A stretch of 64,000 bases of DNA from Salinimicrobium sediminis (lineage in GTDB: Bacteria; Bacteroidota; Bacteroidia; Flavobacteriales; Flavobacteriaceae), in the NCBI RefSeq assembly GCF_900215295.1, contig NZ_OCMF01000001.1, forward strand, positions 62,001-126,000, given 5' to 3'. Below are positions 1 to 8,646 of this stretch, in pieces; positions within the stretch are counted from its first letter, which is position 1; each line of letters starts with the position of its first letter. The translations under genes were made by a program, and so were the position numbers. The notes below the pieces were generated by a model. That model searched no databases, was not told where the DNA came from, and was given only the letters and a program-made list of their open reading frames with translations.

Positions 1-378
1 ATCACATCTTTTTCCGCTCAGGGGTCCTCTGATTATTCTTATTTTCCATTGATTAGAATTTCTTACATATCTTTCCGAAATAAAACCTGCACCAAGTATA
101 TATCCTGAATATTCTCTTTTAAAGTTTCCAAGAATCGATCCTGTGAAAACGGTTTGACTTTTTTCGGGAACAACATAAATTAATTCTGCATCAAAATAAT
201 TAACAAGATCTCTGTTAAAGCTATCTCCAAAATTATTGATGCGGGCATAATAAGAATAAATTATTCTTTGGTTAAAAATTTTGGCCTTCAATTTCCTCCA
301 ATTATTTACCTGATCAAGATATAACCGGTGAAAAATAAGATAGGTAGTTTTAAAAAAAGAATATTTCCCTTTTGCCAT
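1..378 (-). CDS. Polysaccharide pyruvyl transferase family protein, C-terminus cut by window edge
   Basis: The minus strand from an ATG at 376-378 stays open for 126 codons to the window edge, so only the N-terminal part is visible. Residues 44-60 read YARINNFGDSFNRDLVN; the NNxGD pattern, and a later IIRGPLSGKR near residues 115-123, resemble the start and the RGPL(T/S) block of polysaccharide pyruvyl transferases, which move a pyruvate ketal from phosphoenolpyruvate onto a sugar. It starts 12 bases after the stop of the upstream glycosyltransferase gene, so it belongs to the same polysaccharide operon. The first 40 residues are basic and atypical for the family. The catalytic half lies outside the window. 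Family assignment is fairly good; activity is inference. Confidence 0.65.
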   Translation of the reverse strand, partial: MAKGKYSFFKTTYLIFHRLYLDQVNNWRKLKAKIFNQRIIYSYYARINNFGDSFNRDLVNYFDAELIYVVPEKSQTVFTGSILGNFKREYSGYILGAGFISERYVRNSNQWKIRIIRGPLSGKRCD

Positions 379-390
379 TCCTGAAATTTC

Positions 391-1458
391 TTATTCTATT
401 AGAACGTCGAGAACTTCCCGGTATATTTTCTCTTTTTTAAAATGTTCTGTATACAAGGTTTTATAAAAATCCCGGTCTATTCTTTTCTGACCTACAATAT
501 CAGAAATTTTATTAGCTAACGCTTCAGGATCTTCAGGATCGAAAAGAATCTCTTTGACATCCTTGTTTTCTTTATTCACAAAATCAAGGGCCCCAAATCT
601 ATCTGATACAAGAACAGGTATACCTAAAGAAAGTGCTTCAATAAAAACCAATCCAAAAGATTCAAAAAGACTAGGTAAAACGATCAGATCCATTTTTTTA
701 TAAAAATCCACCATCTGGCCTGCTGACAAAACACCTAAAAAGTTCACTTCCTCTCCAAGGTTGAGTTTGCTCACCTGCATTTCCAGGTTTTTGCGGTTAG
801 GTCCATCTCCCGCCAAATAAAATTTCAGCTCTTTCGAAGCATTAGCTTTTGCCGAGGCAAGAGCCGTTATAATTACCTGCTGATTTTTAATTATTGTAAA
901 TCTTCCGGGGCAACCTATTAAAAATTGATCGCTTGTTTCTCCTATTGCGATCAGGTTTGGTTTAACCTCCTGAATATTTGACCAAAAAGGTATAGGGATA
1001 ATTTTTGACCCTTTAACGTGAAAAACCTCCTTTAGCTCTTTCTCAAGAATACAGGAATTGACTATGATCTTGTCGGCAAGTTTATAGAACTGCCTCTTTA
1101 TCATAATTACATAATGTCCCGGATCACCGTGTTTTTTTAAAGAGTGTACCCAGACAATATTTCTTTTTATTTTCAAAATTTTACCGGCTAACATGGAGGG
1201 ATTAGCATAACTAAAATTGGAAATAATAACATCGGGAGAAATTTCATTTATGGATCTAAAAATTCTAAAATAGTCGCTTCCATAACCTCCTTTTTTTTCT
1301 ACAATAATTTCTATACTTCCAACCTTATATCTTCCCGGGTGTTCTTTTAAAGAATATACCTTTACTTCATGACCATCTTCAATTAGCTGTTGACCTAAGT
1401 CCATGAAAAAATCAGAGAGTAATCCTTTGTTGTAGGTAAAAAGAAATAAAATCTTCAT
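391..1458 (-). CDS. GT4-type glycosyltransferase
   Basis: A 355-residue GT-B fold glycosyltransferase that would transfer a sugar from a nucleotide donor to a growing glycan at the inner face of the membrane. The N-terminal Rossmann half begins MKILFLFTYN. The C-terminal half has the GRFTIIKN stretch near residue 185 and the GT4 E-x7-E signature ESFGLVFIE (E266 and E274) followed by LGIPVLVSD. Its ATG overlaps the stop of the sulfotransferase gene by one base (1458), and the pyruvyl transferase gene follows after 12 bases, so the three are probably co-translated. Donor and acceptor are unknown. Confidence 0.9.
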   Translation of the reverse strand: MKILFLFTYNKGLLSDFFMDLGQQLIEDGHEVKVYSLKEHPGRYKVGSIEIIVEKKGGYGSDYFRIFRSINEISPDVIISNFSYANPSMLAGKILKIKRNIVWVHSLKKHGDPGHYVIMIKRQFYKLADKIIVNSCILEKELKEVFHVKGSKIIPIPFWSNIQEVKPNLIAIGETSDQFLIGCPGRFTIIKNQQVIITALASAKANASKELKFYLAGDGPNRKNLEMQVSKLNLGEEVNFLGVLSAGQMVDFYKKMDLIVLPSLFESFGLVFIEALSLGIPVLVSDRFGALDFVNKENKDVKEILFDPEDPEALANKISDIVGQKRIDRDFYKTLYTEHFKKEKIYREVLDVLIE

Positions 1459-2069
1459 TACTTCCAGTTATTCTTTTTATTCCAGTAAAAGGATCTCAGA
1501 TCCCGGTATAATTTAATTTTTGCCCGTAACCTGGTATTTTTTCTACTATGAGGAAATTCTTCAGGAGGGATCCCCAAACTTAGAAAATCACACAAGGTTT
1601 TATAATCGAAATTCTTTCCTTGTTCCATAACCAAAAAATTGGGTTTATTTTGAAAGAAATCTAAAACCTTCTTATTATGGCCGGTATAGATCCTTTTGTA
1701 GGTTTCCTCGAATCCTTCAGCACAGGGAACATTATAGATCTTTCTATGCAATGGCACCCTAATGCTTCCCCAGTGCCTTACAACACTATTTATCCAGCCT
1801 TCGGTTTCTCTTAGGGTCATAATGAATTTTGCATCGGGATAAAGATCGTGCAATTCTTTATAGAACAGAGGCCAGGGCATATCCTGCACTGCATCCCAAT
1901 CTTGCAATGCTCTATGGATATATTCCTTCAGATCCTTACTATCATCAAACTTCAAAAGATTCTTATCGCCTCCATAGACCCGGTAACCCAAATTTTCCAG
2001 TGCTGTTTCAAGCGAGGTTGTGCCTGTTTTATGGAATCCTATGACAAACACTTTACTCTTCATTCCCAT
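1458..2069 (-). CDS. Sulfotransferase family protein (short type)
   Basis: A 203-residue P-loop sulfotransferase-like protein. Residues 11-20 GFHKTGTTSL form the 5'-phosphosulfate loop that binds PAPS, and R87 with S95 in LRETEGWINS fit the 3'-phosphate site. The small size and the motif resemble the Sulfotransfer_4 type of family. In a polysaccharide locus the natural inference is O- or N-sulfation of a sugar. The first ATG overlaps the upstream exostosin-like gene by 17 bases; a second Met two codons later (2063) is an equally possible start. It is one of three sulfotransferases of visibly different sequence in this locus. Confidence 0.8.
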   Translation of the reverse strand: MGMKSKVFVIGFHKTGTTSLETALENLGYRVYGGDKNLLKFDDSKDLKEYIHRALQDWDAVQDMPWPLFYKELHDLYPDAKFIMTLRETEGWINSVVRHWGSIRVPLHRKIYNVPCAEGFEETYKRIYTGHNKKVLDFFQNKPNFLVMEQGKNFDYKTLCDFLSLGIPPEEFPHSRKNTRLRAKIKLYRDLRSFYWNKKNNWK

Positions 2070-3156
2070 TCCACGAAATTTCTGTAGCTAATATAGTTTT
2101 AAAATATGTCCCAAGAGTTAAGCGTTCCTCCCATAGTTTCCTGTTATTGATCAACAGTTTCTGAAACGCCCCCGAATCCATTTTTTTATGAAAATGATTG
2201 ATCTTTTCTCCTATATAATTTATTTCGCTCTTTTCTACCCACACCACATGATCCTTCCATTCAATCTGGTTATCCAGTGGCAAACCTCCGTTGGTATTTA
2301 CATAAACAGGAATTCTTCCCATAGCCAGGGTTTCATAAAACCGCACAGAAAAATTCCCTGATCCCCTCGCGCAAAAAACGTAGTCTGAGTCTTTAATATT
2401 ATTAAAAAATTCTATTACGGTGTTATGGGAAATATCGTGCATTATACCTGCTCTATAATTCTTTCTAACTATAAAATTTGTTTTAATCCCGGGAGATTTT
2501 TTAAGAATACCCAGAACTCTACCTCTAAAGTAAGAACTCGAGAGGAATTGTTGTGGCTCTTCAATTCTCAGATCCAGGAGAGACAATATATTTTGAAGTT
2601 CAATTTTCATCAGTTCAATTGCTGCATCTACTCTTGATGTTTTAGCAAAACCACAAAACCCTACTTTGGGTTGATCAGCATAGGTTCTCATAAATATCTT
2701 GCGGGAACTGTAAAAAGTTTTTAGAGGATCCTGTATAAACGGTGGAATAACTATCTCATTGTCCTTCCTGGGGCTTTTATTAACTGCCAGTCTGAATATT
2801 AGGACATTTGGAAAAAACGGGATTTTAAGACCTATATCCCCGGCATTATAAATAAAAATTTTTTTGCCCAATTGGCTAAAGTGATCAATAAATTTTAATG
2901 CAGACTCCCTGTTCCCGGTAAGTACATAGTAATTCCAGGACATGGGAAGTATTAAAATATCCGCTAGTATGGGATCCTCAACAAAAGAAATATCACTTGA
3001 AGATATTCCATATAAACTTATTCGTTCCGAATCGGAATATCCTATATTTTTCAAAAAAGGCTTAAGAAGAGGAAACATATGGCCACGATAACCGGGATCA
3101 TAAAGCTCCTTGGGGTAAAATATTTTCGCGATCTTCATTTCCATAGTCAATTCCAT
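2053..3156 (-). CDS. Exostosin-like glycosyltransferase
   Basis: A 367-residue protein whose C-terminal half matches exostosin (GT47-like) enzymes: residues 259-286 contain YVFCARGSGNFSVRFYETLA and then MGRIPVYV, the usual C-x-x-G-x-x-x-x-x-R-x-x-E block that binds the nucleotide sugar. The N-terminal half is less conserved. The likely start is either the Met at 3156 or the one at 3138 (MKIAKIFYPKEL), which better matches the start of a globular domain. A gap of about 95 bases separates it from the FkbM gene upstream. The enzyme probably adds a sugar to the exopolysaccharide; the sugar is unknown. Confidence 0.75.
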   Translation of the reverse strand: MELTMEMKIAKIFYPKELYDPGYRGHMFPLLKPFLKNIGYSDSERISLYGISSSDISFVEDPILADILILPMSWNYYVLTGNRESALKFIDHFSQLGKKIFIYNAGDIGLKIPFFPNVLIFRLAVNKSPRKDNEIVIPPFIQDPLKTFYSSRKIFMRTYADQPKVGFCGFAKTSRVDAAIELMKIELQNILSLLDLRIEEPQQFLSSSYFRGRVLGILKKSPGIKTNFIVRKNYRAGIMHDISHNTVIEFFNNIKDSDYVFCARGSGNFSVRFYETLAMGRIPVYVNTNGGLPLDNQIEWKDHVVWVEKSEINYIGEKINHFHKKMDSGAFQKLLINNRKLWEERLTLGTYFKTILATEISWNGNEE

Positions 3157-3251
3157 AATATTTTTAATATGGTAACTGTTGATCTTTTTGTAATGATGGT
3201 AAATATGTTCAACTTTTTTAACAGGTATTCTATAGATATTATATAAAAAAA

Positions 3252-4145
3252 TTAAAATTCGTGTTTTTTAATTTTAATCGCTTTACTTCTCAAAACCCTG
3301 TTTTGAACCGCTTCTTCATCCCTGATGAAAATTGTATTGAATTTTTCTTTGTTGTAGGAATTAAGGACTATTAAGCTTCTGGTAATATAATTATAAGCAT
3401 AAGGAGTAAAACCCATTTCGACAATTTCCTTAAAAATATCCTTATCATCAAAACCATACCTTTTCCCAGATCCGTTAAGTTCCATTATCAGCACATTAAG
3501 TTTTTCAGATCTCAATATTTTATTTGCTCCTTTTAGAGCAAAATATTCATATCCCTCAACATCCAGTTTAATGGCATCCGGGATTTCATTTTTTAATAAT
3601 TGATCTATAGTGGTAACCTTGACCTGGACAGAGTTAGCGTAAGAATCAGAAACAATTCTGTCCATAGTATTTCGGTCAGTTGAAAAAAATAAATTATCCT
3701 CCGAATTTGAAATACCAAGGTTTAAGGGTTGTATTAAGTGTTCCAGACGGTTTAATTTAATATTACGACACAGTTGTCTGAAAGTTTGAGGAACCGGCTC
3801 TACAGCAATTGACCTGCATTTGGTAAGACCGGAAAGGAGCATAGAATAATGCCCTAAATTTGCTCCTATATCCAAAAAGAGATCATCTTTCTTCATGAAA
3901 TGCCTCAAAAAGATTGATTCCTCGAATTCATACAGTCCGTAATAAATATTAGCAACTAAGCCTGCATCACCCTTTCTGGCATAAAATTTTAGTCCCTCGA
4001 TCCAGGATATCGTTTGTTCCTGCTTAAACCTGTTCCTTATATGGAATAACAAGTAGCGCCCTAAGGCTGCCACTGCATTTTTGCGGGTAAGGGGATGGCT
4101 CCTGAACTCTTTATACCTCTGACTAATTCTCTTTAGATTATTCAT
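3252..4145 (-). CDS. FkbM family methyltransferase
   Basis: A 297-residue S-adenosylmethionine-dependent methyltransferase of the FkbM family, which O-methylates sugars and other hydroxyl groups. Visible motifs are FLDIGANLGHYSM (residues 90-102, SAM binding), AVEPVPQTF (114-122, acidic residue for the ribose) and IKLDVEGYE (192-200, the family's KxDVEG block). It is a full-length single domain. Its start overlaps the end of the GT4 gene upstream by 8 bases, so the two are translationally coupled. It is one of three intact FkbM domains in the window, besides two decayed copies. Confidence 0.88.
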   Translation of the reverse strand: MNNLKRISQRYKEFRSHPLTRKNAVAALGRYLLFHIRNRFKQEQTISWIEGLKFYARKGDAGLVANIYYGLYEFEESIFLRHFMKKDDLFLDIGANLGHYSMLLSGLTKCRSIAVEPVPQTFRQLCRNIKLNRLEHLIQPLNLGISNSEDNLFFSTDRNTMDRIVSDSYANSVQVKVTTIDQLLKNEIPDAIKLDVEGYEYFALKGANKILRSEKLNVLIMELNGSGKRYGFDDKDIFKEIVEMGFTPYAYNYITRSLIVLNSYNKEKFNTIFIRDEEAVQNRVLRSKAIKIKKHEF

Positions 4146-5310
4146 AAAATCTCTGGAATAAGGTATTTTGCATATCAGTGGAAAAATTATTTTTCACCCT
4201 CCGAACTGCATATTCTGAATAATCCAATAGTATGGATTCAGGGAATGCCAGCACCTCTGTTATTTTGACCGCCAGTTCCTCTGCTGAAAGAGTATCTACC
4301 AAAAATCCGGATTTTTCATTCACAATATTTTCAGGAAGGCCTCCTACAGAAAAGGCAATACATATCTTTCCCAGGGCCTGAGCTTCTAAAACTGCGTTAC
4401 AGAATCCTTCGCTTAAACTTGTTTGCACATAAATATCTGCATCATTAATATTTTGAATCGTCTGTGCATGGGGAAGAGCTCCTAAAAAAATAACATGTTT
4501 CTCCAGCTTTTTTTCATATACATGAAATCGGTAACGCTCCTCTTCCTTTTTATCCCCGGCTCCAGCAATTAACCATTCAAATTCAATATTTTTTTCTCTC
4601 AAAATTTCTGCTGCAGCTATTAGTAGATCTATGCCTTTGATCCAATGTAATCTTGCAACGGTTATGAGTTTTAATTTTTCATTTTTACTCCTAAACCTGG
4701 GAGAATTTTGAAGCATCACCGGGTTCACGGCCGGATGTATAATCTCAGCCGGTTTTTCTTTAGGTAAGCCCAGATGGATCGCTTGATTGAGAAGGTATTC
4801 AGAAATAGCATGTACCTTATCGACCTTTTTCCAAAGTAATTGATAACACCCGGAATTTTTTAATGGGTATACGTCAATATCAAAGCCCCGGAAACTTACT
4901 GCCATTTTAGCTCCAATAGCTTCTGCCACCAACTCCCGCTCCAACGCCATGGTGGCAAAACCAAAATGCAGCCAGTCCACCTCTGCCTTCAGCATGTGGG
5001 AATTCAAATATATTTTTTTCAGGATTTTAGATAAAGTCGTGCCTTCCTTCTTTTCTAAACCTATAAATCTCCGGACATTATTAAGAGAACCTACCAGTCC
5101 GATGTAAGTGAAAAGCGTATGAAAAATCTGAAATGCAGGGCTTTTGGATAGAGGTGGCCTGGAATATACCGGGCATAGATCAAAACCAATTTTATTCTCC
5201 TGACAGTATATATTTACTTTTAATCCTTTTTCCTGCAGCCCCTTGATCTTTGACCTGAAAAATGTTTCGGTATATCCCGGTGGTTTTGCAAGTACGATCC
5301 CTATGGTCAT
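4138..5310 (-). CDS. GT4-type glycosyltransferase
   Basis: A GT-B glycosyltransferase of about 390 residues. The start chosen is the ATG at 5308-5310 (MTIGIVLAKPPGYTE), one base after the stop of the upstream sulfotransferase gene; an earlier in-frame start at 5364 would overlap that gene by 53 bases and adds residues with no family resemblance. The C-terminal half holds the ARLHWIKGIDLLI block and SEGFCNAVLEAQALGK, in which E and E are seven residues apart as in GT4. The opening PPGYTETFFRSKI resembles colanic-acid-type transferases (WcaL-like), but specificity is not certain. Confidence 0.88.
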   Translation of the reverse strand: MTIGIVLAKPPGYTETFFRSKIKGLQEKGLKVNIYCQENKIGFDLCPVYSRPPLSKSPAFQIFHTLFTYIGLVGSLNNVRRFIGLEKKEGTTLSKILKKIYLNSHMLKAEVDWLHFGFATMALERELVAEAIGAKMAVSFRGFDIDVYPLKNSGCYQLLWKKVDKVHAISEYLLNQAIHLGLPKEKPAEIIHPAVNPVMLQNSPRFRSKNEKLKLITVARLHWIKGIDLLIAAAEILREKNIEFEWLIAGAGDKKEEERYRFHVYEKKLEKHVIFLGALPHAQTIQNINDADIYVQTSLSEGFCNAVLEAQALGKICIAFSVGGLPENIVNEKSGFLVDTLSAEELAVKITEVLAFPESILLDYSEYAVRRVKNNFSTDMQNTLFQRFYE

Positions 5311-5311
5311 A

Positions 5312-6169
5312 TTAAGAGGTTTGTCTTTGATAAAGCTCACATTTAAATTTATCAAGGATACCATTAATTTCCCTGTATTGCTGTGGTGAAAATTTTGCCT
5401 GATTTATAACCGAACCTCTTATCTCACTACCGGGGTGGGTTTTGCTTGAGGGTAAGCTATATTTTTTGGAAAGATCATTAATTGGCTGCAGCCCAAAATA
5501 CTCACACAGTTCAAGAAAATTATCCATGTCGCTTCTCAAATGTTCATGGTAAACAATTTTGGATTTATAAGAATAAGGTTCTCTTACCTGAATCGGAATT
5601 ACATTTTCCAGGCACCATCGTATGGCAAGAACTTCAATCTCAGAATATTTATCAACTTCATTTAAATTGACCTTAAATTTTGAGTATACCAGTTCCACCA
5701 ATTCTTCCTGCTTCAGAAAATGGCTGAGATCATAAAGCCAGGAAAATCTCACCCTTTGCTGGGAATGAATAACGTCATAAGGATTCCGGAGTATGTGAAT
5801 CAGGGGAATTTGAAAATGCTCATTCATGAAATGTGCAGCCAGGTTTGCACGAACAAATTTGACGATGATCTTTTTTGGGATCAAAGGCCAGAGATGTCTT
5901 TTAAATTTCCTGTTACTGCATTGGGCTATCCAGTCATTATCCACCTGATTTAAAAAAATCTTTTTGAAATAATTTTCAGTAAGAGGAGAAATATTACGGG
6001 AATTAAGGTCCTTATCACAGATCAGCTTTCCGAGTTCCGTATTAAATTCATGTTCCGGTTCAAATAACAGACGATACCGATGCTGCGCTGCAATGGTTTC
6101 AGCCAGCCAACTCGTACCGCTTCTGGCAGAACCCACTATTATTATATGTTTATTGTACCTGTTTTTCAA
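5312..6169 (-). CDS. Sulfotransferase family protein
   Basis: A 285-residue sulfotransferase domain protein. The PAPS loop is VGSARSGTSWLAE (residues 12-24) and the 3'-phosphate block is LIHILRNPYDVIHSQ, with R128 and S136. The remainder is a single alpha/beta domain with no membrane segment, so it acts in the cytoplasm. It lies between two GT4 genes, with gaps of one base on each side. The sequence differs from the short sulfotransferase at 1458-2069 and the heparan-type one at 32015-32842, which suggests different acceptor positions. Acceptor identity is inference. Confidence 0.82.
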   Translation of the reverse strand: MKNRYNKHIIIVGSARSGTSWLAETIAAQHRYRLLFEPEHEFNTELGKLICDKDLNSRNISPLTENYFKKIFLNQVDNDWIAQCSNRKFKRHLWPLIPKKIIVKFVRANLAAHFMNEHFQIPLIHILRNPYDVIHSQQRVRFSWLYDLSHFLKQEELVELVYSKFKVNLNEVDKYSEIEVLAIRWCLENVIPIQVREPYSYKSKIVYHEHLRSDMDNFLELCEYFGLQPINDLSKKYSLPSSKTHPGSEIRGSVINQAKFSPQQYREINGILDKFKCELYQRQTS

Positions 6170-6170
6170 A

Positions 6171-7265
6171 TTAAGAGCAAAGCTTTACATATAGTTTTTC
6201 ATGATCCTGAATAAACTGATCCATAGAAAAATGTTCCACCGTATAATTTCTTAATGTGTGACCTAATTCCTTTCTGTAAATTTCCCCACTACCTTTTAAT
6301 TCCCTTAATTTTTTGGCAAGTTCTTTCTCATTAGAGGCTTCGAACATAAGCTCGGGGAAATCTTTCAGGACAAAATTAATTCCTGAAATAGCAGATCCCA
6401 GCACAGGGATACCCATACTCATCGCTTCCACCAAAGCCATTGGCATTCCTTCTTTCCTTCCCTCATCCAGGGTTGGAATAACATATACGTCAGCTTCGGT
6501 AATAAAAGGCCTCACGTCTTTCTGTTTCCCTTTGAATTCCACTTGCTGCTCAAGATCTAACTGACCTGTAAGTTGTCGTAATTTTTCTGAATAAGGATCC
6601 CTGTCGTTTCCCACTATCGTTAACCTTACCATCTTATCATCAAGTAGATGTACTGCCTTAATCAAAATTTCAATTCCCTTGACAGGAACAAGATTGGCCA
6701 CTGTGACAATTTTAAAAGTTTGATTTTCTTCTTTTTTTGTTGATCTGAAGATGCCCGGATTGTAATAACCGGTGTCAATACCAATTGGGATAAGCTGTTG
6801 GGATTTTTTGTAAGCAAAATAATCCCGCATTTCATGATTTATGGTGATTATGTAATTAGCCATAAAACTTCGTATTTTCCAGTGTCTGTTACCCCAACTC
6901 ATCGCTTTCTTGGTATAGATCCATTTCACACCGGCCAATTTTGCTGCCAGGGCTTCGGTCCAGTCACTACTCCAGTGCCAGGAGTGGATAAGGTCAAAAT
7001 GATTTTCTTTAAAAAAAGCGATTACAGGCTGCAGTCTTTTAATTAATGTAATATATGGCCGGTAATCGACATTCGTATTCATAATAATATTAGGAACGTT
7101 CAGCTTCTCTACTTCCTTAAAAAAATCACCTCCGTTATGTTCACAGGCTATGCAAATTTCAAACCTGTTCTTATCCAGGCCTTTGACCAGATCATACACC
7201 ACCTTGCCGCTACCGGCAGTATCAAAATTAGGAATGGTAAATAAGATCTTAATTCGCCGTTCCAT
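6171..7265 (-). CDS. GT4-type glycosyltransferase
   Basis: A 364-residue GT-B glycosyltransferase. The N-terminus ILFTIPNFDTAGSGKVVYDL has the glycine-rich loop of GT4 enzymes; the C-terminal half has TVANLVPVKGIEILI and EGMPMALVEAMSMGIPVL, the E-x7-E nucleotide-sugar block. The gene overlaps the asparagine-synthase-like gene upstream by 17 bases and ends one base before the sulfotransferase start. It would add one residue to the repeat unit of the polysaccharide. Sugar donor unknown. Confidence 0.9.
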   Translation of the reverse strand: MERRIKILFTIPNFDTAGSGKVVYDLVKGLDKNRFEICIACEHNGGDFFKEVEKLNVPNIIMNTNVDYRPYITLIKRLQPVIAFFKENHFDLIHSWHWSSDWTEALAAKLAGVKWIYTKKAMSWGNRHWKIRSFMANYIITINHEMRDYFAYKKSQQLIPIGIDTGYYNPGIFRSTKKEENQTFKIVTVANLVPVKGIEILIKAVHLLDDKMVRLTIVGNDRDPYSEKLRQLTGQLDLEQQVEFKGKQKDVRPFITEADVYVIPTLDEGRKEGMPMALVEAMSMGIPVLGSAISGINFVLKDFPELMFEASNEKELAKKLRELKGSGEIYRKELGHTLRNYTVEHFSMDQFIQDHEKLYVKLCS

Positions 7266-8646
7266 GATTGAATTTTTTATTCCAAACTGATAAAGTCAGC
7301 AAGGTACTTACTGAATGGGAGAATTGCACCCCATCCTCCTCTTTGAATTTCTTATAAAATTCTTTGACTATTGTTGGAGGGATAAATTCCTTAAATGAAT
7401 CTTCATAAAGATAGTTAAGCAAATTCTGCTCATTTTTACTTCCCAGGAATTGCAGTTCCCAATTACGCTGTATATATTTTTTTCCAACCAGGGCAGCAGA
7501 TTCCCTTTGAACTTTACTTATGACTCTATAGGGCAAATTATAAGGTACTTTATTAAAGGGGTAATTATTTAAATTAAAAGGTTTATGAGCTTCCCATGTA
7601 ATTTTTCCCAGGTCCTTATGCTGTTTTATATAAGCAAGCTGTAAACGCCGGTTTGCGAGATAAGCTTCAGGTATTTCACAGATGAATTCACACATTCTGT
7701 CATCATAATAAGGCAGACTTACAGGATTCGCACTGGCAAAAATTGCAAGATTGGTTGAGGTCCACCGGGGGGCCCAGTACATAGATTTAAAAGCTCTTAT
7801 CCTCGCACTGGAGTTTTCTATTTTGATAGCTGAAAGTAAATCTGATATTCTTTCTTTAATATATACCTCAAAGCGGCCTTCAAGACCCCAGGCTTCCCAA
7901 AGAGAAACCGCCAGTTCCATTCCGCTTTTCTTTACCACGCCTTTTAACAGGTGAGATACCTCATCTTTTTCTGTTAAATCTTCCGGAGCCCCTTTGTCGA
8001 ATAATACATCTCCCCAGTGCCCAAGGGAAAATATTCCATGCATATTCTTTAATTCCGGCAGCACCGCCATTTGCCGTGGATGTGTGAATTCAGAAAAGCA
8101 TTTATTGATCTGTGCAAGCTCATCGAGCTCCTGCCACAGATAACCTGCAGGAATTTGAAATTCCTTAAATGGGAATTTGCAAACTTCTGCAACTTTCCTC
8201 GCTATTTTACTTTCGGGGTACCCACCGGAAAAAGAATAACTATAGCTCGAAACTTCATTTCTTAACCTCAGTAAGGCCAATGCCTGACTCCTGCTATCCA
8301 GTCCTCCTGACAAGGGAAGGATCACGGGGGAATCCTGCACCTGATCTTTTACAATGTGTTCAAATAAGCTTGTAAATTCAGCTAAAGCCTGCTCAAAGCT
8401 AATTTGCCGGGGCTGGTAATACCATTCGAAACGGGAAGCGCTATTTATTAAGCAACCATGATCATCCAGTGAAGTAATGGTGCCGGGCCTCATTACTTTT
8501 TCATCTTTCCAATAGGTATCCTGATCCAGAAAAAAGCCGATAGCTGCAAATATACAAATGGCTTTAAGATCCGGCTCAGAGGGGGCATCCTTCACCTTAT
8601 AAAAGGAAGGAAAAACAGGAATAATGCCGGTGCTAATCTCCTTCAT
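7249..8646 (-). CDS. Asparagine synthase-like ATP-dependent amide-forming protein lacking the glutaminase domain
   Basis: A 465-residue protein with the PP-loop SGGLDSR (residues 113-119) that binds ATP in asparagine synthetases and related amidotransferases. Asparagine synthetase B has an N-terminal Ntn glutaminase domain with a catalytic Cys at position 2; here the second residue is Lys and only about 110 residues precede the PP-loop, so no working glutaminase is apparent. Such AsnB-like genes occur in polysaccharide loci, where some are proposed to amidate uronic acids; that role is inference here. It overlaps the GT4 genes on both sides (4 and 17 bases), so it belongs to the glycan operon. 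Confidence 0.7.
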   Translation of the reverse strand: MKEISTGIIPVFPSFYKVKDAPSEPDLKAICIFAAIGFFLDQDTYWKDEKVMRPGTITSLDDHGCLINSASRFEWYYQPRQISFEQALAEFTSLFEHIVKDQVQDSPVILPLSGGLDSRSQALALLRLRNEVSSYSYSFSGGYPESKIARKVAEVCKFPFKEFQIPAGYLWQELDELAQINKCFSEFTHPRQMAVLPELKNMHGIFSLGHWGDVLFDKGAPEDLTEKDEVSHLLKGVVKKSGMELAVSLWEAWGLEGRFEVYIKERISDLLSAIKIENSSARIRAFKSMYWAPRWTSTNLAIFASANPVSLPYYDDRMCEFICEIPEAYLANRRLQLAYIKQHKDLGKITWEAHKPFNLNNYPFNKVPYNLPYRVISKVQRESAALVGKKYIQRNWELQFLGSKNEQNLLNYLYEDSFKEFIPPTIVKEFYKKFKEEDGVQFSHSVSTLLTLSVWNKKFNHGTAN

